64,000 bases of DNA from Elgaria multicarinata webbii (Eukaryota; Chordata; Lepidosauria; Squamata; Anguidae): assembly GCF_023053635.1 (NCBI RefSeq), contig NC_086175.1, positions 121,966,740 to 122,030,739 of the forward strand, given 5' to 3'. The notes beneath the pieces were generated by a model. It did no database searches and was not told where the DNA came from. It saw nothing but the letters and a program-made list of their open reading frames with translations. The position numbers were made by a program, and so were the translations under genes. The first letter of the stretch is position 1. Each line of letters opens with the position of its first letter. Of the stretch, positions 62,661 to 64,000 are shown one piece after another.

Positions 62661-62964
62661 TCCCTCCCCAGAATTTCTGGAGCAGACTTCTTCAACTTGG
62701 TGCAACTCCTATCATTTCCAGCAAGCATGACTATGTAGTGGAATGCATCTGGAGGACACCACAAGTTGGGGAAAGCTTCTCTAGAAGTTAACTCCCTCAG
62801 AGTGGGCAACAGAAGCAACTTGCCTTTCATGCACATGCGCAGAAATGCATGCACGTGGCCACTAGAGCGCCATGTGCTGCTGCCATTTCTCCCAGTGCAG
62901 CTGCAGAAATTCATTTTGAGATATGAACCTACTACAGAACAATGACATGAATGCCTAATTTCAT

Positions 62965-63075
62965 CTCATGTCCTCCAAATGTGTTGGACTACAGATCTCA
63001 TTAACCAATGGCCATCCCCTGGCTGGGGATGATGGGAGTTCTCATTCAACACATCTGGAGGGTGCCAGGATATGG
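62965..63075. repeat. hAT-like MITE (CTCCAAATGTGTTGGACTAC type)
   Basis: CCTCCAAATGTGTTGGACTAC mirrors TTCAACACATCTGGAGGGTGCC. Confidence 0.65.
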
Positions 63076-63224
63076 AAGGATTGAGTAAGGTCTTCAGCAG
63101 CGTGTGTTGTATGAGTGGGTGGGTGGGTAAGCAGCTTTCTATGGTATAAGAATAGGATATGTATATTCCTGTTTTCTTCTGAAAAAAGGTGGTATGAAAT
63201 TTCAACTATGGGGAAATTTCAACT

Positions 63225-63455
63225 ATGTGGTCTAGTGGTTAGAGTGTTGGACTGGGACTTGGGAGACCTGGGTTCTATTCTCCACTCAACCATGAAGCTT
63301 GCTGGGCAACTTTCAGCAAGTCATAGACTCTCAGCTGAACCTACCTTGCAGGGTTGTTGTGATGATAAAATGGAGAGGAGGAGGATCATGTATGCCGCCT
63401 TGGGTTCCTTGAAAGAGGGGGAAAGGTGAGATATACATGTAATAATAAAATAAAA
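63225..63455 (+). mobile_element. Sauria-type SINE
   Basis: GTGGTCTAGTGGTTAGAGTG, GGGTTCTATTCTCC, CATAGACTCTCAGC, GCAGGGTTGTTGTGATG, GTATGCCGCCTTGGG and A-rich tail. Confidence 0.88.
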
Positions 63456-63979
63456 ACTGCTGAGGCCCAAAATGATGAAGGGTCCTATCTCATAGGACAA
63501 ATGCTGCCACCCTGGCTCTCCATTGGCACAAAGTCAACCGAGCAAGCCCAACTAGGCCATGCACCAACTGCCCCTCTTCTCCCTTAGATGCTAGCTTACT
63601 GAGTGCAAGGGTCTTTCCACAATGAGCTTCCCAAGAAGAATATTGGGTGTGTTCAAGAGTGCACCCCCAAGTCATGCCAGTCTATGCTGTGTGTCAGCTC
63701 AACAGGCTTGGCCAGTGCCCTTTATAAACCTAGCACCCAACCTAGACTTTCTCTGCAATCTCTGCACTTATGCAGGAGTTCCTCAGCAAGGGAATCAACA
63801 TGGAAAGGAGCCCCGGATGTTTGAAAAATGTCTGGTTGGAACATAAGCCTGGACAGAGAGAACAGCAACAGGCCCAGAACTTGGGAGGTGATTAAGAAAT
63901 CTCTCTCTATGTCTCTCTCTCTTTAACTTTCCTTCCTCTCCACCTTGTTTGCAAACTGCACGCCTGTTTGGTTTGAAAG

Positions 63980-64000
63980 AGTCTTCGGGTGGTTTCAGGC
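63980..64000 (+). CDS. VSTM5: Possible start of VSTM5 last coding exon, cut by the window end
   Basis: A long pyrimidine tract (63900-63945) leads to TTTGAAAG followed by AGTCTTCGG; with the phase-1 G this reads E-S-S, compared with human E-S-T after KLK. The AG is far from the tract and only seven codons are visible, so this is weak. Confidence 0.2.

Overview
The window is vertebrate nuclear DNA, almost certainly from a squamate reptile (lizard or snake). Three tRNA-headed SINEs match the Sauria SINE type, two RTE/BovB LINE 3' ends are present, and sauropsid CR1 LINE 3' ends with ATTCTATGA tails and L2-type LINE pieces are scattered throughout. All gene structure is exon/intron with GT-AG junctions. 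No retroviral, LTR or other capsid- or envelope-bearing element was recognised, and no CRISPR array or bacterial feature.

Three multi-exon host genes lie on the + strand in a row. (1) A TM4SF (L6 family) four-pass membrane protein, five coding exons, 12674-25631, 197 aa. (2) A complete paralogue of the high-affinity choline transporter SLC5A7 (CHT1), eight coding exons, 33154-44423, 551 aa with every splice phase matching. By memory comparison it is clearly more diverged from human SLC5A7 than a true orthologue should be. (3) VSTM5, an Ig V-set single-pass neuronal membrane protein: coding exons 1-3 at 52754-62033, with the last exon beyond or just at the window edge. Nothing shows the three genes act in one pathway; they are simply neighbours. 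VSTM5 and the choline transporter family are both known from neuronal membranes.

Most of the rest is transposon debris. 1-12600 holds L2, CR1, MITE-like inverted-repeat elements, a GAA/TTC microsatellite and a pyrimidine-rich minisatellite (9.3-9.9 kb). 12.6-25.6 kb is the TM4SF gene, its introns filled with CR1, L2, a palindromic element, long GA repeats and a hAT-like 320 bp MITE. 25.9-33 kb holds MITEs, a BovB 3' end, a Sauria SINE and nested palindromes. 33-44.4 kb is the choline-transporter-like gene, its introns carrying CR1, L2, a perfect 130 bp hairpin MITE, a 419 bp hAT-like element and a GC-rich 720 bp inverted-repeat element. 44.4-52.7 kb is intergenic with a possible Helitron end, CR1, a second BovB and nested SINE/MITE. 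52.7-64 kb is VSTM5, with the second 419 bp element (opposite orientation), hAT MITEs and a tandemly amplified MITE.

The most useful observations are the intact SLC5A7-like paralogue with a shortened tail that keeps an endocytosis-like motif, a hAT MITE family defined by TAGGGTGACCA ends and 8-bp target duplications, the pair of 419 bp inverted copies that straddle half of the transporter gene, and several striking palindromes. All homology statements rest on memory of protein families; no database search was possible.
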